Assembly: GCF_000020665.1 (NCBI RefSeq)
Contig: NC_011071.1
Location: 4,144,501 to 4,208,500 of the forward strand
Length of the DNA stretch: 64,000 bases
Reading direction: 5' to 3'
DNA from: Stenotrophomonas maltophilia R551-3
GTDB lineage: Bacteria > Pseudomonadota > Gammaproteobacteria > Xanthomonadales > Xanthomonadaceae
The first letter of the stretch is position 1. The number at the start of each line of letters is the position of its first letter. Below, in pieces: positions 51,794 through 60,527 of the stretch. The notes beneath the pieces are model-generated. The model was not told the DNA's origin. It did no database searches and saw only the letters and a list, made by a program, of their open reading frames with translations. A program made the position numbers and the translations under genes.

Positions 51794-54625
51794 ATGCTCC
51801 CCAGCCTGCCCCTGCTGCTGGCCCTGCCGTTCCTGATGGCAGTGGCTGTTGCGGCCTTCCCCCGTAGTTCGCGCTCGACTGCTGCCTGGCTGGCGGCGCT
51901 GGCGCCGTTGGGCGGGCTGGCCATCCTCGGCTGGCTGACCCCATCGGTGCTCGACGGCCAGGTGGTGCGGACGATGGTCCCCTGGCTGCCGCAGATCGGC
52001 CTGGACTTCACCCTGCGCCTGGACGGGCTGGCCTGGATGTTTGCCGGGTTGGTGCTGGGCATCGGCGCACTGGTGGTGCTGTATGCGCGCTACTACCTGA
52101 GCAGCCAGGACAACGCACACCGCTTCTATACCTACCTGCTGCTGTTCATGGGCGCCATGCTGGGCATGGTGGTATCGGGCAACCTGCTGTTGCTGATGAT
52201 TTTCTGGGAAATGACCAGCATCAGCTCGTTCCTGCTGATCGGCTTCTGGTCGCACCGCCAGGACGCCCGCGAGGGCGCGCGCATGGCGCTGGTGATCACC
52301 GGCGGCGGTGGTCTGGCCCTGCTCGGTGGCGTGCTGCTGATCGGCCGCATCGTCGGCAGTTTCGACCTGGACGTGGTGCTGGCCGCAGGCGAACAGATCC
52401 GCGCCAGCGCGCTGTACCCGTACGCGCTGTTCCTGGTGCTGGCCGGCATCTTCACCAAGAGCGCGCAGTTCCCCTTCCACTTCTGGCTGCCGCACGCGAT
52501 GGCCGCGCCCACGCCGGTCTCGGCCTACCTGCACTCGGCCACCATGGTGAAGGCCGGTGTGTTCCTGCTGGCGCGCCTGCATCCGGCATTGGCCGGCAGC
52601 GATCTGTTCTTCTACACGGTCAGCGGCATCGGCGCGCTGACCCTGCTGATCGGTGCCTGGAACGCGATCTTCCAGCACGACCTGAAAGGCCTGCTGGCCT
52701 ACTCGACCATTTCGCACCTGGGCCTGATCACCCTCCTGTTCGGCCTGTCCACGCCGATGGCGGTGGTGGCCGGCGTGTTCCACATCCTCAACCACGCCAC
52801 CTTCAAGGCCTCGCTGTTCATGGCCGCCGGCATCATCGACCACGAAACCGGCACCCGTGACATGCGCAAGCTGGGTGGCCTGCGCAGGCTGATGCCATTC
52901 ACCAGCGCGCTGGCGATCATCGCCTCGCTGGCGATGGCTGGCATCCCGTTGCTCAACGGTTTCCTGTCCAAGGAAATGCTGTTCGCCGAAGCGCTGACCG
53001 CCGGTGGCGGCCCGGGCGCGATGCGCACGGCCGTATCGATCGCGGCGCTGCTGGCCGGTGTGTTCGGCGTGGCCTACAGCCTGCGCTTCGTGCACGACAC
53101 CTTCTTCGGCCCCGGCCCGCACGACCTCGACCGCGTTCCGCATGAGCCGCCGCGCTGGATGAAGGTGCCGGTGGAACTGCTGGTGGTGATCTGCGTGGCG
53201 GTGGGCATCGCCCCGGCACTGACCGTGGCGCCGGTGCTGCATGCCGCTGCGGCCTCGATCCTCGGCAACGCCATGCCCGAGTACAGCCTGGCCGTATGGC
53301 ACGGCTTCAACCTGCCGCTGGCGATGAGCGCGATCGGCGTGGTCGGCGGCGTGGCGCTGTACTTCGGCCTGCGCAGGCTGATCAACCTGCACGGGGTGAC
53401 CAATACCAGCCCCGGCCGCAACGTGTTCCACCGCCAGCTGGACCTGCTCTCAGCCGCAGCACAGCGACTGACCAACGGCATCGCCAACGGCAGCCTGCAG
53501 CGCATGCTGCTGGGCCTGGTGCTGGTGGCGATCGTGGTCGCCGCCGCGCCGTTCGTGGCCAATCCGGCCTCGCCGAACTGGACCGCGCCGCAGCCGATCC
53601 CGCTGCTGGGCTGGGCGCTGTGGCTGGTGATGATGGCCTGTGCGGTCGCCACCCTGCGCGTCTACAAGCAACGCCTGCTGGCGGTGCTGCTGGTCGGCGG
53701 CGTCGGCCTGATGGTGGCGCTGACCTTCGTGTTCCTGTCCGCACCGGACCTGGCGCTGACCCAGCTGCTGGTGGAGATGGTGACCCTGGTGCTGATGCTG
53801 CTGGGCATGAACTACCTGCCTGCGCAGTCCGGGCCGGAGCGCCCGCGCTGGCGCAAGCGCCGTGACGCGGTGATCGCGATCATCGCCGGTGCCGGCCTGG
53901 GTGCGCTGGCCTACACCGCGATGACCCTGCCGCCGAACACCATGGCCGGCGAGCTGCTCGCCCGCGCCCTGCCCGAGGCCTACGGCCAGAACGTGGTCAA
54001 CGTGATCCTGGTCGACTTCCGCGGCTTCGATACCTTCGGCGAGATCACCGTGTTCGGCATTGCCGCGCTGGTGGTACACGCACTGCTGCGACGCACGCGG
54101 ATGGCACCGGAGCAGATCATGCCCGGCCCGCCGATCAAGCTGCCGGTGCCAGCCGACCTGGCCCAGATCATGTTCCCGCTGACCCTGACCGTGTCGATCT
54201 TCCTGTTCCTGCGCGGCCACAACGCGCCCGGCGGTGGCTTCATCGCCGGCCTGGTGCTGGCCGTGCCGCTGCTGATCCAGTACGTGATCCAGGGCACCGC
54301 ATCGGTGGAATCGCGCTTCGGCTTCGACTACATCCGTTGCATCGGCATGGGCCTGCTGATCGCCATCCTCAGCGGCAGTGCGTCGATGCTGTTCGGCGTG
54401 CCGTTCCTGACCAGCGGCCACCTCGACCTGCACCTGCCGCTGATCGGCGAGGTACCGCTGGCCAGCGCGATCGGCTTCGATATCGGCGTGTACCTGGTGG
54501 TGTTCGGAGGCGCGATGCTGATGCTGTCGATGATGGCCACCGTGAAACCCTCTCGTACCCGCACCGCGCGCAAGGGCGAGATCGACCTGCAACGCCGCTC
54601 GGCACGTACCGGGGAGATGCACTGA
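51794..54625 (+). CDS. mrpA: Mrp/Mnh Na+/H+ antiporter subunit A fused to subunit B
   Basis: 943 residues. Residues 1 to about 750 are MrpA: NuoL-like with WEMTSISSFLLIGFW, FPFHFWLPHAMAAPTPVSAYLHSATMVKAGVFLL and LKGLLAYSTISHLGLI. The C-terminal 160 residues (LAQIMFPLTLTVSIFLFLRGHNAPGGGFIAGLVLA onward) are MrpB. So the operon has six genes instead of seven. The complex exchanges Na+ (or K+) for protons at the inner membrane. It starts at ATG with no strong Shine-Dalgarno. First gene of a tight operon whose members overlap by 1 to 4 bases. Confidence 0.96.
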   Translation: MLPSLPLLLALPFLMAVAVAAFPRSSRSTAAWLAALAPLGGLAILGWLTPSVLDGQVVRTMVPWLPQIGLDFTLRLDGLAWMFAGLVLGIGALVVLYARYYLSSQDNAHRFYTYLLLFMGAMLGMVVSGNLLLLMIFWEMTSISSFLLIGFWSHRQDAREGARMALVITGGGGLALLGGVLLIGRIVGSFDLDVVLAAGEQIRASALYPYALFLVLAGIFTKSAQFPFHFWLPHAMAAPTPVSAYLHSATMVKAGVFLLARLHPALAGSDLFFYTVSGIGALTLLIGAWNAIFQHDLKGLLAYSTISHLGLITLLFGLSTPMAVVAGVFHILNHATFKASLFMAAGIIDHETGTRDMRKLGGLRRLMPFTSALAIIASLAMAGIPLLNGFLSKEMLFAEALTAGGGPGAMRTAVSIAALLAGVFGVAYSLRFVHDTFFGPGPHDLDRVPHEPPRWMKVPVELLVVICVAVGIAPALTVAPVLHAAAASILGNAMPEYSLAVWHGFNLPLAMSAIGVVGGVALYFGLRRLINLHGVTNTSPGRNVFHRQLDLLSAAAQRLTNGIANGSLQRMLLGLVLVAIVVAAAPFVANPASPNWTAPQPIPLLGWALWLVMMACAVATLRVYKQRLLAVLLVGGVGLMVALTFVFLSAPDLALTQLLVEMVTLVLMLLGMNYLPAQSGPERPRWRKRRDAVIAIIAGAGLGALAYTAMTLPPNTMAGELLARALPEAYGQNVVNVILVDFRGFDTFGEITVFGIAALVVHALLRRTRMAPEQIMPGPPIKLPVPADLAQIMFPLTLTVSIFLFLRGHNAPGGGFIAGLVLAVPLLIQYVIQGTASVESRFGFDYIRCIGMGLLIAILSGSASMLFGVPFLTSGHLDLHLPLIGEVPLASAIGFDIGVYLVVFGGAMLMLSMMATVKPSRTRTARKGEIDLQRRSARTGEMH

Positions 54626-55017
54626 TGGAACTGGCCCTGGCCTCCGCGATCGGCGTGCTGACCGCCATCGGCGTCTACCTGCTGCTGCGCGCACGCAGCT
54701 TCGATGTGATCCTGGGCATGACCTTCCTGTCCTACGCCACCAACCTGCTGATCTTCGCCGGTGGCCGTGTGGTGCTGGGCAAGGCGCCGGTGCTGCAGGA
54801 GGGCGTGGACAGCAACCTCGGCAACTACACTGATCCGCTGCCACAGGCGCTGGTGCTGACCGCCATCGTCATTGCCTTCGCGATGACCGCAGTGAGCATC
54901 GTGCTGGCCATGCGCAGCCGCAGCGACAACCACAGCGACCACGTGGACGCTCACGAGCCGGATGACGACCTGCAGGATGAGGGTGTGCCGCCGCGCCAGG
55001 GCGAGGACCGCGCATGA
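54625..55017 (+). CDS. mrpC: Mrp antiporter subunit C
   Basis: 130 residues. NuoK-like with three transmembrane helices (LASAIGVLTAIGVYLLLRARSFDVILGMTFLSYATNLLIF and LPQALVLTAIVIAFAMTAVSIVLAM). The polar tail of about 35 residues is Asp/His-rich (DNHSDHVDAHEPDDD). Its ATG shares one base with the stop of mrpA, and it overlaps mrpD by 4 bases. Confidence 0.95.
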   Translation: MELALASAIGVLTAIGVYLLLRARSFDVILGMTFLSYATNLLIFAGGRVVLGKAPVLQEGVDSNLGNYTDPLPQALVLTAIVIAFAMTAVSIVLAMRSRSDNHSDHVDAHEPDDDLQDEGVPPRQGEDRA

Positions 55018-56549
55018 ACCACCTGGTGATCCTGCCGATCCTGGTTCCCCTGCTCGGTGCCGCGCTGTCGCTGTTCGTCGAGCACCGCCGTTATGGCCCG
55101 AAGGTGCAGCGCGCGGTGGCCTGGACTTCGCTGTCGGCGCTGGCGCTGGTGGTGGGCCTGTTGTTCGCCACCACCGCCAGTGGCGATATCAGCGTCTACC
55201 TGCTCGGCGACTGGCCGTCGCGGCTGGGCATCGCGCTGGTCGCCGACCGGCTGTCGGCGTGGATGCTGCTGACCACCCTGCTGCTGGCCATTCCCTGCCT
55301 GCTGCATGCCTGCTCGGGCTGGGACCGCCGCGCACCGCACTTCCATGCGCTGTTCCAGTTCCAGCTGGTCGGCCTCAACGGTGCGTTCCTGACCGGCGAC
55401 ATCTTCAACCTGTTCGTGTTCTTCGAGGTGATGCTGATCGCCTCCTACGGCCTGCTGCTCAGTGGCGGCCGCGGCCTGCGCATGCGCATCGGCCTGCACT
55501 ACGTGGTGTTCAACGTCACCGCCTCGACGTTGTTCCTGATCGCGCTGGGCCTGCTGTACGCCTCGCTGGGCTCATTGAACATGGCCGAGCTGTCGCAGCG
55601 CATCGCCGAGGTGCCGCCGGCACAGCTGACCCTGGTGAAGGCGACGATGGGCCTGTTGCTGCTGGTGTTCTGCGCCAAGGCCGCACTGATGCCGCTGTAC
55701 CTGTGGCTGCCTGAAGCCTATTCGCGCGCGCCGGCCGCCGTGGCCGCACTGTTCGCGATCATGACCAAGGTCGGCCTGTATGCGGTGCTGCGCATCCAGA
55801 TGCTGTGGTTCGGCGACGATGCCGGTGCGATGGCCGGCTATGGCCGCGACTGGCTGCTGTGGGCCGGCGTGGCGACACTGGTGCTCGGCGGCCTCGGTGC
55901 ACTGGCTGCGACCCGCCTGCGCGTGCTGATCTCCTATCTGGTGATCGTCTCGGCCGCCACGCTGTTCATCGCCTTCTCGGTGGGCACGCCGCAGGTGCTG
56001 TCGGCCGGCCTGTACTACCTGCCGCACAGCAGCTTCGTCGCCGCCGCGCTGTTCCTGATCGCCGACCTGATCCGGCGCCGCCGTGGTGGCGCCAGCGACC
56101 GCAAGGAAGTGGTGGCACCGATGCCGGGCAAGGAAACGCCGGCGGTGCTGTTCCTGATCGCCGCGGTGTCGGTGGCTGGCCTGCCGCCGCTGTCCGGCTT
56201 CCTGGCCAAGGCCGCACTGCTGGCCGGCATGCCGGCGCAGTACACCGGCCCGGTGTGGACAGCCGTTCTTGTCAGCAGCCTGCTGGTGATCATGGGCCTG
56301 ACCCGCGGTGGCATCCGCCTGTTCTGGCGCGTGCCGCCAGTCGATCCGGATGCGCCGCCGCCGCGCAAGGCACGGCTGCGCCGGGTCGAGCTGTACGCGG
56401 CCTGCATCCTGCTGGCCTATGGCATCGGCATGACCCTGGCCGCTGCACCGCTGATGCGCTACACCGACGCCACCGCCGCACAGCTGCTGCAGCCCGGCGA
56501 ATACGTGCAGCAGCTGCGCGCGACCGCACCGGAGATCCGCCAGCCATGA
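55014..56549 (+). CDS. mrpD: Mrp antiporter subunit D
   Basis: 511 residues. NuoM/NuoN-like, about 14 transmembrane helices, with KAALMPLYLWLPEAYSRAPAAVAALFAIMTKVGLYAVLR, the conserved lysine and glutamate region of the family. It provides the second putative proton path of the complex. It overlaps mrpC by 4 bases (ATGA) and mrpE by 4. Confidence 0.96.
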   Translation: MNHLVILPILVPLLGAALSLFVEHRRYGPKVQRAVAWTSLSALALVVGLLFATTASGDISVYLLGDWPSRLGIALVADRLSAWMLLTTLLLAIPCLLHACSGWDRRAPHFHALFQFQLVGLNGAFLTGDIFNLFVFFEVMLIASYGLLLSGGRGLRMRIGLHYVVFNVTASTLFLIALGLLYASLGSLNMAELSQRIAEVPPAQLTLVKATMGLLLLVFCAKAALMPLYLWLPEAYSRAPAAVAALFAIMTKVGLYAVLRIQMLWFGDDAGAMAGYGRDWLLWAGVATLVLGGLGALAATRLRVLISYLVIVSAATLFIAFSVGTPQVLSAGLYYLPHSSFVAAALFLIADLIRRRRGGASDRKEVVAPMPGKETPAVLFLIAAVSVAGLPPLSGFLAKAALLAGMPAQYTGPVWTAVLVSSLLVIMGLTRGGIRLFWRVPPVDPDAPPPRKARLRRVELYAACILLAYGIGMTLAAAPLMRYTDATAAQLLQPGEYVQQLRATAPEIRQP

Positions 56550-57052
56550 CCGCCCAGCGCTCCCTGTTCCGCCGCATCATTCCCTCACCGATGCTCAGCA
56601 TCATGGTGGTGGCGTTCTGGCTGCTGATGTCCGACAGCTTCACCGTCGGCCAGACCGTGCTCGGCCTGGTGCTGGGCGTGGTGGTGCCACTGTTCGCCGC
56701 GCGCCTGGACCGCGAATTCGCCCGCATCGGTACTCTGCGCCCGCTGCCGAAGCTGCTGTGCGTGACCCTGTGGGACATCCTGATGTCCAACATCCGCGTC
56801 GCCCTGCAGGTGCTGGGACCGGAGAAGAACATCCATCCGGGCTTCATCTGGCTGCCGCTGGACATCGCCAACATCCACGGCATCGCCGCGCTGACCAGCA
56901 TGATCACGCTGACCCCGGGCACGGTTTCGGCCGCGCTCAGCGAAGACCGCAGGTTCCTGCTGGTGCATGTGCTGCACCTGGAAGACCCGCAGGCGCTGAT
57001 CGATACGATCAAACGACGTTACGAAGCCCCGTTGATGGAGATTTTCCCATGA
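56546..57052 (+). CDS. mrpE: Mrp antiporter subunit E
   Basis: 168 residues. Hydrophobic N-terminal half with two or three helices (LSIMVVAFWLLMSDSFTVGQTVLGLVLGVVVPLFAARL), then VALQVLGPEKNIHPGFIWLPL and ALTSMITLTPGTVSAALSEDRRFLLVHVL, which is the MrpE signature. Coupled to mrpD and mrpF by ATGA overlaps. Confidence 0.95.
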   Translation: MTAQRSLFRRIIPSPMLSIMVVAFWLLMSDSFTVGQTVLGLVLGVVVPLFAARLDREFARIGTLRPLPKLLCVTLWDILMSNIRVALQVLGPEKNIHPGFIWLPLDIANIHGIAALTSMITLTPGTVSAALSEDRRFLLVHVLHLEDPQALIDTIKRRYEAPLMEIFP

Positions 57053-57333
57053 CTGGATTCCAGATCATCCAGACCACGCTGGTGGTGTGCATGCACGTGG
57101 TCGGCCTGGCCATGCTGCTGGCTACCTGGCGCCTGCTGCGCGGACCGACCGTGCCCGACCGCATCCTTGCGCTGGATACGCTGTCGGTGACCGCCATCGC
57201 CGAGCTGATGCTGTTCGGCATGTACCTGAACTCCGCGATCTACTTCGAGGCTGCCCTGGTCATCGCCATGCTCGGCTTCGGCAGCACCGTGGTGCTGAGC
57301 AAGTTCGTGCTGCGCCGGGACATCGTCGAATGA
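57049..57333 (+). CDS. mrpF: Mrp antiporter subunit F
   Basis: 94 residues with three transmembrane helices. The family motif LRGPTVPDRILALDTLSVTA is at about 30-49, followed by the helix with EAALVIAMLGFGSTVVLSKF. Overlaps both neighbours by 4 bases. Confidence 0.95.
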   Translation: MTGFQIIQTTLVVCMHVVGLAMLLATWRLLRGPTVPDRILALDTLSVTAIAELMLFGMYLNSAIYFEAALVIAMLGFGSTVVLSKFVLRRDIVE

Positions 57334-57719
57334 TCACCGCGATCCAGATCGGCCTGTCGATCCTGCTGCTGTTCGGCTGCTTCTTCATCCTGGTCGGTGC
57401 GCTGGGCCTGGTGAAGCTGTCCACGTTCTTCAAGCGCCTGCACGCGCCGACCAAGGCCAGCACGCTGGGCGTGGGCTGCGTGCTGGTGTGTTCGGTGTGC
57501 TACCACATCTTCCTCGGCCAGGATCCGCAGCCGCGCGAGCTGCTGATCACCGTGTTCCTGTTCATCACCGCACCGATCAGCGCGCACATGATGGCCAAGG
57601 CCGCGCTGTCGCTGCTGATGGAAACCCGCCCCAGCCTGCCCGGCAACGAACCGGCTGCCGAAGAGCAGCTGCCGCCGCCGGAGCCGGTGCGTGAGGAAGA
57701 AGGTTCGCAGGGCCGGTAA
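57330..57719 (+). CDS. mrpG: Mrp antiporter subunit G
   Basis: 129 residues with three transmembrane helices. MrpG motif GLVKLSTFFKRLHAPTKASTLGVGCVL at about 27-53 and ITAPISAHMMAKAAL near 80-95. The C-terminal tail is acidic (PAAEEQLPPPEPVREEE). Last gene of the operon; a cluster of SMAG-type repeats begins a few bases later. Confidence 0.95.
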   Translation: MITAIQIGLSILLLFGCFFILVGALGLVKLSTFFKRLHAPTKASTLGVGCVLVCSVCYHIFLGQDPQPRELLITVFLFITAPISAHMMAKAALSLLMETRPSLPGNEPAAEEQLPPPEPVREEEGSQGR

Positions 57720-57723
57720 CCCC

Positions 57724-58087
57724 GGTAGAGGCCGACCTTGGCCGGTACGGAGCCAACCGCATCCACGCATGGCGTGGATCTACCGACCGCAATGCCCGGT
57801 AGAGGCCGACCTTGGTCGGCGCTTTGTTGCTGCGAGTGCCAACCAAGGTTGGCAGCTACCAGGTGATCGGTGGTGGGTGCCGACCGTTGGTCAGTACGGA
57901 GCCAACCGCATACACGCATGGCGTGGATCTACCGACCGCAATGCCCGGTAGAGGCCGACCTTGGTCGGCGCTTTGTTGCTGCGAGTGCCAACCAAGGTTG
58001 GCAGCTACCGGGTGATCGGTGGTGGGTGCCGACCGTTGGTCGGCACGGTGTTCTTGGCACCAACGGCAGCCGAGCATGGGCTCGGCT
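57724..58087. repeat. SMAG-type repeat cluster with a 149-bp tandem duplication
   Basis: Several palindromes (ATCCACGCATGGCGTGGATCTAC, GTAGAGGCCGACCTTGGTCGG, GCCAACCAAGGTTGGC, GTGCCGACCGTTGGTCGGCAC, GCCGAGCATGGGCTCGGCTCTAC). The unit starting TACGGAGCCAACCGCAT at 57746 recurs at 57895 with very few differences, so a whole 149-base block was duplicated head to tail. No gene is supported in this 368-base gap. Confidence 0.85.
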
Positions 58088-59053
58088 CTACAACCCCGGT
58101 GCGCCCACCAGCAGCAGCTCCAGCATGAACCAGCCCAGGAACGCGACCAGCAGGATCGCGCCTTCGCCGCGGCTGATCTTCAGGTCGCCACGCAGCATCG
58201 GGTACAGCACCAGCGCGAAGGCCAGCAGTGCCGGTAGTTCCAGGCGCACGAACGAGGCCGGCAGCGCCAGCGGCTGCAGCACGGCCATCGCACCGATCAC
58301 CAGCAGCAGGTTGACCACACTGGAGCCCAGCACGTGGGCCATCACCATGTCGCCATGGCCACGGCGTGCCGCAGCGATCGCGGTTGCCACCTCCGGCAAT
58401 GCGGTACCGATCGCGACCGGCAGCAGACCGACCAGCAGCGGCGTCCACCCCAGTGCAACACCGAAGTCCGCCGCCGCACCGACCACCAGGCGGGCACCCC
58501 AGTACAGCGCCAGCGCCGCGATCACCACGCGCAGCACATTCAACGGCAGGCTGGTACGGCTCAACGCGGATTCGGCGATCGCCGCCTGCACCTCGGCGCT
58601 CTCGCTGCGGCCACGACGCAGCAGCACCACCTGCACGATGATGAAACCAGCCACCAGCACGCCGCCTTCCCAGCGCGCCAGGCCGCCATCAAGACCGAAC
58701 AGGATCAGCACCACGCCCGCCGCCAGCAGCGACCACCACAGTACCGTCTGCAATCGCGCGCGCAGCAGCAGCGGCGCAGCCATCGCAGCGACGGCCAGGG
58801 TCAGGCCCAGGTTGACGATGCTGCTGCCCACCGCGTTGCCCAGCGCCAGCTCCGGCTGACCGACCGCCAGCGCGCGTGCGTTGACCGCCAGTTCCGGCAG
58901 CGAAGTGGTCACTCCAAGCAGCAACAGGCCGGCCGTGAACGGACTGGCCCCGAAGCGTTGCGCCAGGCCGGACACGGCCTTGACGATGGAGTCCCCGCCC
59001 AGCGCCAGCAGCAGCAGGCCAAGCAGGAACCAGGCAATTGCAATGGCGATCAT
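58088..59053 (-). CDS. Ca2+/Na+ (CaCA) antiporter, YrbG-like
   Basis: 321 residues with ten to eleven transmembrane helices. The two inverted alpha-repeats are clear: GVTTSLPELAVN with GNAVGSSIVNLGL in the first half and GTALPEVATAI with AHVLGSSVVNLLL in the second, carrying the ion-binding glutamates and asparagines. GGGAG precedes the ATG. The substrate (Ca2+ or another divalent ion) is not certain. It is transcribed towards the mrp operon; a functional link to sodium cycling is possible but only inferred. Confidence 0.92.
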   Translation of the reverse strand: MIAIAIAWFLLGLLLLALGGDSIVKAVSGLAQRFGASPFTAGLLLLGVTTSLPELAVNARALAVGQPELALGNAVGSSIVNLGLTLAVAAMAAPLLLRARLQTVLWWSLLAAGVVLILFGLDGGLARWEGGVLVAGFIIVQVVLLRRGRSESAEVQAAIAESALSRTSLPLNVLRVVIAALALYWGARLVVGAAADFGVALGWTPLLVGLLPVAIGTALPEVATAIAAARRGHGDMVMAHVLGSSVVNLLLVIGAMAVLQPLALPASFVRLELPALLAFALVLYPMLRGDLKISRGEGAILLVAFLGWFMLELLLVGAPGL

Positions 59054-59126
59054 CGAGCACTCCCCCAGCGGTCGTGGCGCGATTCTACGCTTGGCCCGTG
59101 CGCAAGGCTGGGCCGTGGATCAAGGA

Positions 59127-59780
59127 TCAGCCACAGCCTTCCACATAATCGACCTGCGGAGTCTGGCCCACCCGCCACGCGCCGACCCGGCCGTCCGCGC
59201 CGAGCGCGAAGTCGATCACCGCACCGCCCTCCTGCGCCGGCCGCACGCGCAGGTGCTGGGCCTTCTCGTCGTACTTGTCGGGGACGACATCACCACGCTC
59301 GGGATACAGCACCTGCAACTCGCCCAGGGTCATGCCGACCTTGCCGCCGCCCGGTGCGATGACCGCAGCACTGTGCACGTCATAGCGCACCAGCTTGCGG
59401 CCTTCGATCATCAGGCGCGGATCCTCGGCATTCTGCGGTCGCAGGAAATAGCAGCCATCGTTGCTGTCGTCGACCGGCAGCGGTTTGCCGGCAGCATCGC
59501 TGCCCAAGCCCTGCAGCGGGGTGCCGAAGCCGCTGCGGACCTCAGCGATGCCGGCGCCCAGCTTCGCGCCGGCGAAGCCCTCCAGGTGCGCGGGACTGTC
59601 CTCGCGGCGGTCATTGGCTGGACGGGCTGCCAGATCAGGATCCGTCGACTGCGCGGGCCCGGTCGCCGCAGCGGTTTCGGCCGGGGTATCGCTGCCACTG
59701 CCGGCCGCCCCCTGTTTGTCCTGGCCGCCGCAGGCGGTGAGCGAAAGCAGCAACAGACCAGCAATCGGAAGGTGCTTCAT
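59127..59780 (-). CDS. Putative lipoprotein with low-complexity linker
   Basis: 217 residues from MKHLPIAGLLLLSLTACGG. Lipoprotein signal with lipidated C17, then an Ala/Gly/Thr-rich linker (20-60). The C-terminal domain (65-217) contains GIAEVRSGFGTPLQG, LMIEGRKLVRYDV, KVGMTLGELQVLYPER and a final VDYVEGCG cysteine. The C-terminal half resembles small domains found in lectin- or protease-inhibitor-like lipoproteins, but I cannot name the family. Divergent from the following plus-strand gene. Confidence 0.8.
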   Translation of the reverse strand: MKHLPIAGLLLLSLTACGGQDKQGAAGSGSDTPAETAAATGPAQSTDPDLAARPANDRREDSPAHLEGFAGAKLGAGIAEVRSGFGTPLQGLGSDAAGKPLPVDDSNDGCYFLRPQNAEDPRLMIEGRKLVRYDVHSAAVIAPGGGKVGMTLGELQVLYPERGDVVPDKYDEKAQHLRVRPAQEGGAVIDFALGADGRVGAWRVGQTPQVDYVEGCG

Positions 59781-59905
59781 CGGTGCGGTTCCCTGGCACG
59801 AAGGTGGCTGCACGCTAGCGCAGCAGATGTGCAGGCATTGCATTGTCATCGCCGTTTCATCGCCTTCGTTCAGGCTCGGCGAGCACCGACTTGGCTGTCC
59901 CTTCC

Positions 59906-60445
59906 ATGCAACCGCGCAAGACCGATCTCGCCCGAACTGCGCTGCAGGCCCACCGCGCGCCGCTGGACATGCGCCAGCGCCGGCTGCTGATCCTGTGCGA
60001 CGGCCAGCGCACCATTGCCGACCTGACCGGCCTGCTCGGCCAGGACGCACCTGCGATGGTCATCCAGCTGGTGCAGGCGGGCTATCTGAGTACAGGGCCG
60101 GCCGCACCTGTCCCCTCTCCCGGGCCGGCCGCCGGATCCGTCGCTGCCCCGCCCGCACCGGCGCCGTTGCCGCCTGCGGCCACACCGGTCGAACGCCGCC
60201 GCTCGCTGGTGGCCGCGCGCATCTATGTGCTGGGCATCCTGGAGATGCAGCGCCACCCGCAGGCGGCAGCACTGTTCCGCGACCTGCAGCAGGCGCGTGC
60301 GGAAGACGAGGTGTTGCAGCGGCTGCAGTCGGCGATGCAGATGCTGCCCGGGCTGACCTCGGACGGCTACTGCCAGCGCGTGCGGCAACGCCTGCTGGAG
60401 GCGCTGCCGCTGGAGCATTGCGACGCGTTCGCGGAGGCCGCCTGA
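59906..60445 (+). CDS. Hypothetical protein with N-terminal small helical domain
   Basis: 179 residues from MQPRKTDLARTALQAH. Residues 15-65 (LDMRQRRLLILCDGQRTIADLTGLLGQDAPAMVIQLVQAGYL) look like a winged-helix-like module seen in two-component output proteins of Xanthomonads. A Pro/Ala linker (66-95) and a helical C-terminal part follow. No membrane segment. The first module recalls the C-terminal part of the 321-residue gene near the window start. Function not recognised. Confidence 0.65.
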   Translation: MQPRKTDLARTALQAHRAPLDMRQRRLLILCDGQRTIADLTGLLGQDAPAMVIQLVQAGYLSTGPAAPVPSPGPAAGSVAAPPAPAPLPPAATPVERRRSLVAARIYVLGILEMQRHPQAAALFRDLQQARAEDEVLQRLQSAMQMLPGLTSDGYCQRVRQRLLEALPLEHCDAFAEAA

Positions 60446-60524
60446 AGAAAAGGGGACGGAGGGGATTAAGTCGCAATCAGCACACGTGTGCCGATTGCGA
60501 CTTAATCCCCTCCGTCCCTTTTTC
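60446..60524. repeat. Inverted repeat of the GGGACGGAGGGG family, copy 2 (complete)
   Basis: Near-perfect 39-base arms (GGGGACGGAGGGGATTAAGT and so on) meeting at CACACGTGTG, ending in T runs on both strands. It lies between the convergent hypothetical gene and hmgA, an ideal bidirectional terminator position. Confidence 0.9.
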
Positions 60525-60527
60525 GGG

